A DNA stretch of 7,868 nucleotides from CAYXOX01 sp964466745 (GTDB taxonomy: Bacteria; Pseudomonadota; Alphaproteobacteria; Rhodobacterales; Rhodobacteraceae), in contig CAYXOX010000139.1 in assembly GCA_964466745.1 (NCBI GenBank), positions 1 through 7,868 of the forward strand. The letters run 5' to 3'. How positions within the stretch are numbered: the first letter of the stretch is position 1; each line of letters starts with the position of its first letter. The notes below the pieces were generated by a model. It ran no database searches, was not told the DNA's origin, and saw only the letters and a list, made by a program, of their open reading frames with translations. This document shows positions 5,878 through 7,868 of this stretch, one piece after another. The translations under genes were made by a program, and so were the position numbers.

Positions 5878-6401
5878 TCGCAAACCCGACGACGGCCGGC
5901 GCGGACTCCGAGCACGCCACCCAGGCGCTCAACCGCGAGCTGCAGGACAAGGGTTTCCTGCTCACATCGGCCGAGGATGTGATCAACTGGGCGCGGACCG
6001 GAAGCCTGCACTGGATGACGTTCGGCCTCGCGTGCTGCGCCGTCGAGATGATGCACACCTCGATGCCGCGCTATGATCTGGAGCGCTTCGGCACCGCGCC
6101 GCGTGCCAGCCCACGGCAATCGGACCTGATGATCGTGGCCGGAACGCTGACCAACAAGATGGCGCCCGCGCTCCGCAAGGTCTACGACCAGATGCCCGAA
6201 CCCCGCTACGTGATCTCAATGGGCTCCTGCGCCAACGGCGGGGGATACTATCACTACAGCTACTCGGTGGTGCGGGGCTGCGACCGGATCGTTCCGGTCG
6301 ACATCTACGTTCCCGGCTGCCCGCCCACGGCGGAGGCGCTTCTCTACGGCATCCTGCAGCTGCAGCGGAAGATCCGCCGCACCGGAACGATCAGGCGCTG
6401 A
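5868..6401 (+). CDS. nuoB: NADH-quinone oxidoreductase subunit B
   Basis: The protein has 177 residues and is the PSST homologue of the connecting module of complex I. It carries [4Fe-4S] cluster N2, the last electron carrier before quinone. The four expected ligands are present: the adjacent pair C56-C57 in GLACCAVEMM, C121 in MGSCANGGGYY and C151 in VPGCPPTAEAL. The highly conserved TSMPRYDLERFGTAPRASPR segment is at 64-83, near the quinone site. The start is GTG at 5868, inside the nuoA reading frame, with AGGGAG at 5855-5860 and 7-nt spacing; the overlap implies translational coupling to NuoA. The first 20 residues are variable and Ala/Thr-rich, as is usual. nuoC follows after 28 nt. Identification is certain; the start is well supported. 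Confidence 0.98.
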   Translation: MGVVANPTTAGADSEHATQALNRELQDKGFLLTSAEDVINWARTGSLHWMTFGLACCAVEMMHTSMPRYDLERFGTAPRASPRQSDLMIVAGTLTNKMAPALRKVYDQMPEPRYVISMGSCANGGGYYHYSYSVVRGCDRIVPVDIYVPGCPPTAEALLYGILQLQRKIRRTGTIRR

Positions 6402-6429
6402 GGCGCCGAGCAAAGGGGACCGAAGGCCC

Positions 6430-7041
6430 ATGACCGAGGCACTGCAAGACCTCGCCGTTCACATCGAGAACAGCCGTTCGGATTGCGTGCTCGGCTGGGA
6501 GGTTGCCCACGGCGAGCTGACCATGTCGGTCGTGCCCGCTTCGCTGCCGGGGTTCACGGAATTCCTCAAGACGGATGCGCACTGCCAGTTCAGCACGCTG
6601 GTGGACATCACGGCGGTGGATCATCCCGAGCGCCAGCGGCGCTTCGTACTCGTCTATCACTTCCTCTCGATGTACAGGAACCATCGCATCCGCCTGAAGT
6701 CGGCGGTGCGCGAGAGCGAGCTCGTGCCCTCCATCACCGGCCCCTTTCCAGCGGCCGACTGGTTCGAGCGCGAGGTCTTCGACATGTTCGGGCTGCTCTT
6801 CTCGGGCCACCCCGACCTGCGGCGCATCCTGACGGACTACGGCTTTCGCGGGCATCCGCTGCGCAAGGATTTCCCGACCACGGGTTACACCGAGGTGCGC
6901 TACGACGACGTGCAGAAGCGCGTCGTCTACGAACCGGTGAAGCTGGTGCAGGAGTACCGCCAGTTCGACTTCATGTCGCCGTGGGAAGGGGCCGAGTACA
7001 TCCTGCCCGGCGACGAGAAGACGGAGGAAAAGGCATCATGA
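6430..7041 (+). CDS. nuoC: NADH-quinone oxidoreductase subunit C
   Basis: The protein has 203 residues and is the 30-kDa subunit of the complex I peripheral arm, which packs against NuoD and NuoB. The family signature is clear: ERQRRFVLVYHFLSMYRN (67-84), then WFEREVFDMFGLLFSGHPDL (111-130), RRILTDYGFRGHPLRKDFP (131-149) and the tail YEPVKLVQEYRQFDF (167-181). It is a separate gene here, unlike the nuoCD fusion of E. coli. The ATG at 6430 is preceded by purine-rich AAAGGGGAC and GAAGG. The TGA overlaps an ATG as ATGA at 7038-7041, feeding a small ORF. nuoD does not follow directly but starts 726 nt later. Confidence 0.98.
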   Translation: MTEALQDLAVHIENSRSDCVLGWEVAHGELTMSVVPASLPGFTEFLKTDAHCQFSTLVDITAVDHPERQRRFVLVYHFLSMYRNHRIRLKSAVRESELVPSITGPFPAADWFEREVFDMFGLLFSGHPDLRRILTDYGFRGHPLRKDFPTTGYTEVRYDDVQKRVVYEPVKLVQEYRQFDFMSPWEGAEYILPGDEKTEEKAS

Positions 7042-7157
7042 GCGCACTGCGCCGCGGCCTGCTTCCGGCCCACTTCGGCCCGCTGGCCCTTCTCGGCCGG
7101 CCGTGTGCCGGGCGGTGCGGTGCGCCCATGGGGCGCGAACCAGGGGAGAGCTCGTGA
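7038..7157 (+). CDS. Possible 39-aa ORF overlapping the nuoC stop
   Basis: The ORF encodes 39 residues, MSALRRGLLPAHFGPLAL followed by a Cys/Gly/Arg-rich end (two cysteines, CAGRC). It starts at the ATGA overlap with nuoC and stops at a TGATG overlap with the next gene, so ribosomes ending nuoC could translate it and reinitiate downstream. I recognise no family. The C-terminal half is also the site of a strong hairpin (7122-7136) and contains the ribosome site of the next gene, so its composition may be set by RNA features. It may be a coupling leader, a real small protein, or a chance frame. Confidence 0.3.
   Translation: MSALRRGLLPAHFGPLALLGRPCAGRCGAPMGREPGESS
7122..7136 (+). repeat. GCGCCC-N3-GGGCGC hairpin just before the small membrane protein gene
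   Basis: Arms GCGCCC (7122-7127) and GGGCGC (7131-7136) flank an ATG centre. In RNA this is a 6-bp all-GC stem lying 5 nt before the AGGGGAG ribosome site at 7142-7148. It could influence message processing or stability between nuoC and the next gene. There is no T-tract, so it is not an intrinsic terminator. Confidence 0.4.
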
Positions 7158-7330
7158 TGGAACTGGTCGTCTTGCTCGTGGTGGCGGTGCTCTCCGTCAT
7201 CCCGTTGATGAAGCTTCTGCCGCACTTCGGCGTCAACCGGAACTGGGCCTTCGCCGGCATCATCCCGCTGGGCGTGCTCGTGCTGCTCTGGGTGATGGCC
7301 TCGAAACTGCAGGAACTGGAGCGGCGCTGA
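7157..7330 (+). CDS. Small two-helix membrane protein within the nuo operon
   Basis: The protein has 57 residues with two predicted membrane helices, at about 2-18 (ELVVLLVVAVLSVIPLM) and 31-49 (AFAGIIPLGVLVLLWVMAS). They are joined by a short basic loop (KLLPHFGVNRNW), and the protein ends in a charged tail (KLQELERR). The ribosome site is excellent: AGGGGAG at 7142-7148, 8 nt before the ATG, which supports real translation. The hydrophobic pattern (VIPLMKLLP, then W, IIPLG, LLWVMA) reminds me of short hypothetical proteins in Rhodobacterales and of the helix pair at the start of cardiolipin-synthase-like proteins (PLDc_N), but I cannot assign a function. Its place between nuoC and nuoD suggests co-expression with complex I and perhaps a role in assembly or as an extra subunit; that is inference. 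Confidence 0.8.
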   Translation: MELVVLLVVAVLSVIPLMKLLPHFGVNRNWAFAGIIPLGVLVLLWVMASKLQELERR

Positions 7331-7370
7331 TGTCGCGCCGGACACAGTGCGCGCGGGGGAGCGGCGGCCG

Positions 7371-7763
7371 ATGACGGACGCCGCACGCGCCGCGTTGCTT
7401 GCCGTGCACGAGCGCGCCGTCGCCTATTGCAAGGCGATTCACCACTCCCGCCCGGAGGTGTTCGAGGAGATGTGCCACGAGCGGTTCGCGATGACCGCGC
7501 TCACGGGTTCGGGCGGCACGCAGCATTGGGACAAGGCGGGCTACCTCGCGCGCGTGGCCGGCCGTGCACCGGCCCCCGGCGCGCCGTCCTACCGGGTCCT
7601 TTCGGTTGACGTGGCGGGCGATGAGATCGCGCGCGTGCATCTCTGGGTCGACGTGCCGCCGCGCCGCTTCGAGGATCACCTCGGCTTCGTGCGCACGGGC
7701 GGCGACTGGAAACTGATCACCAAGGTGTTCCGGACCCTCGATGGCCCGGCGATGGAAGGGTGA
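7371..7763 (+). CDS. NTF2-like / putative lumazine-binding family protein
   Basis: The protein has 130 residues, no signal peptide or membrane helix, and is probably cytoplasmic. It shows the pattern of the SnoaL/NTF2-like cone fold, closest to the 'putative lumazine-binding' group. An N-terminal helix (ARAALLAVHERAVAYCKAIH) is followed by a short helix around EVFEEMCHERFAM (29-41), then GTQHWDKAGYLARVAG (49-64). The C-terminal strands are YRVLSVDVAGDEIARVHLWV and DHLGFVRTGGDWKLITKVFRT, where the GDWKLITKVF end is typical. Members bind small ligands or are enzymes, and no catalytic residues can be named here. The ATG at 7371 was chosen because GGGGGAG lies at 7355-7361; an upstream in-frame GTG at 7347 would precede that site. 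nuoD starts 4 nt after the stop, so the gene is embedded in the operon. Confidence 0.82.
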   Translation: MTDAARAALLAVHERAVAYCKAIHHSRPEVFEEMCHERFAMTALTGSGGTQHWDKAGYLARVAGRAPAPGAPSYRVLSVDVAGDEIARVHLWVDVPPRRFEDHLGFVRTGGDWKLITKVFRTLDGPAMEG

Positions 7764-7767
7764 GGCA

Positions 7768-7868
7768 ATGATGGACGGCTCCAACTTCGACGATGCGCTC
7801 ACCGGCGAGCAGCGCATCCGCAACTTCAACATCAACTTCGGCCCCCAGCATCCGGCGGCCCACGGCGT
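7768..7868 (+). CDS. nuoD: NADH-quinone oxidoreductase subunit D, N-terminal part
   Basis: Partial gene: 33 codons are visible before the window edge. NuoD is the 49-kDa, [NiFe]-hydrogenase-like subunit that forms the quinone-reducing pocket with NuoB. The visible part reads MMDGSNFDDALTGEQRIRNF and then NINFGPQHPAAHG, where NFGPQHPAAHG is the hallmark N-terminal motif of the 49-kDa family and includes the quinone-site histidines. Two adjacent ATGs (7768 and 7771) can serve as start. AAGG at 7756-7759 suits the first and GAGG at 7762-7765 suits the second. It follows the NTF2-like gene by 4 nt. Identification is certain; the precise start is open. Confidence 0.97.
   Translation, partial: MMDGSNFDDALTGEQRIRNFNINFGPQHPAAHG

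Noticed and set aside
5089..5883. 264-codon minus-strand frame opposite nuoA and the 69-aa ORF
   Set aside because: It lies opposite certain nuoA sequence; the protein is charged low-complexity text with no recognisable domain.
7330..7374. 14-codon mini-ORF between the 57-aa gene and the NTF2-like gene
   Set aside because: Too short and Arg/Gly-rich to call a gene; kept only as part of the stop/start overlap observation.
7260..7835. 191-codon minus-strand frame opposite the NTF2-like gene and nuoD start
   Set aside because: It is antisense to two supported genes and shows no family motif or ribosome site.

Overview
The window looks like chromosomal DNA from a high-GC alphaproteobacterium, most likely Rhodobacteraceae (Rhodobacter/Paracoccus-type). 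The evidence is the very strong GC bias at third codon positions, a stand-alone GlyRS alpha subunit (GlyQ), and NuoA, NuoB and NuoC sequences that read almost as I remember them from Rhodobacter and Paracoccus complex I. This assignment comes from reading the proteins; no database search was made.

Layout. (1) Positions 1-246, minus strand: the N-terminal 82 codons of glyQ, with a good sigma70-type promoter at 322-350. (2) 247-656: divergent intergenic region. (3) 657-2405, plus: an exported 582-aa protein with a SPOR-like N-terminus, a peptidoglycan-binding repeat and a trypsin-fold C-terminus that seems to lack its catalytic His and Ser. (4) 2409-3857, minus: a TrkH-family potassium channel subunit, converging on the previous gene with 3 nt between stop codons. 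(5) 3858-4206: divergent intergenic region with inverted repeats. (6) 4207-4998, plus: a membrane-anchored staphylococcal-nuclease-fold protein, followed by a short intrinsic terminator. (7) 5110-5319, plus: a 69-aa unknown protein. (8) 5512 to the window end, plus: the start of the nuo (complex I) operon, in the order nuoA-nuoB-nuoC-[39-aa ORF]-[57-aa two-helix membrane protein]-[130-aa NTF2-like protein]-nuoD (cut by the window edge).

The nuo genes are tightly coupled. nuoA and nuoB overlap by 10 nt, and nuoC runs through overlapping stop/start codons into two small ORFs. The products shared by this operon form the proton-pumping NADH:quinone oxidoreductase: NuoA is a membrane subunit, and NuoB/C/D form the quinone-reducing connecting module that carries cluster N2. 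The three extra ORFs between nuoC and nuoD, subunits that are adjacent or even fused in other bacteria, are the most interesting part of the window. The small membrane protein and the NTF2-like protein are candidates for accessory or assembly factors of complex I. The second point of interest is the envelope pseudo-protease. I saw no CRISPR array, insertion sequence, rRNA or tRNA, and no clear sign of a novel defence system.
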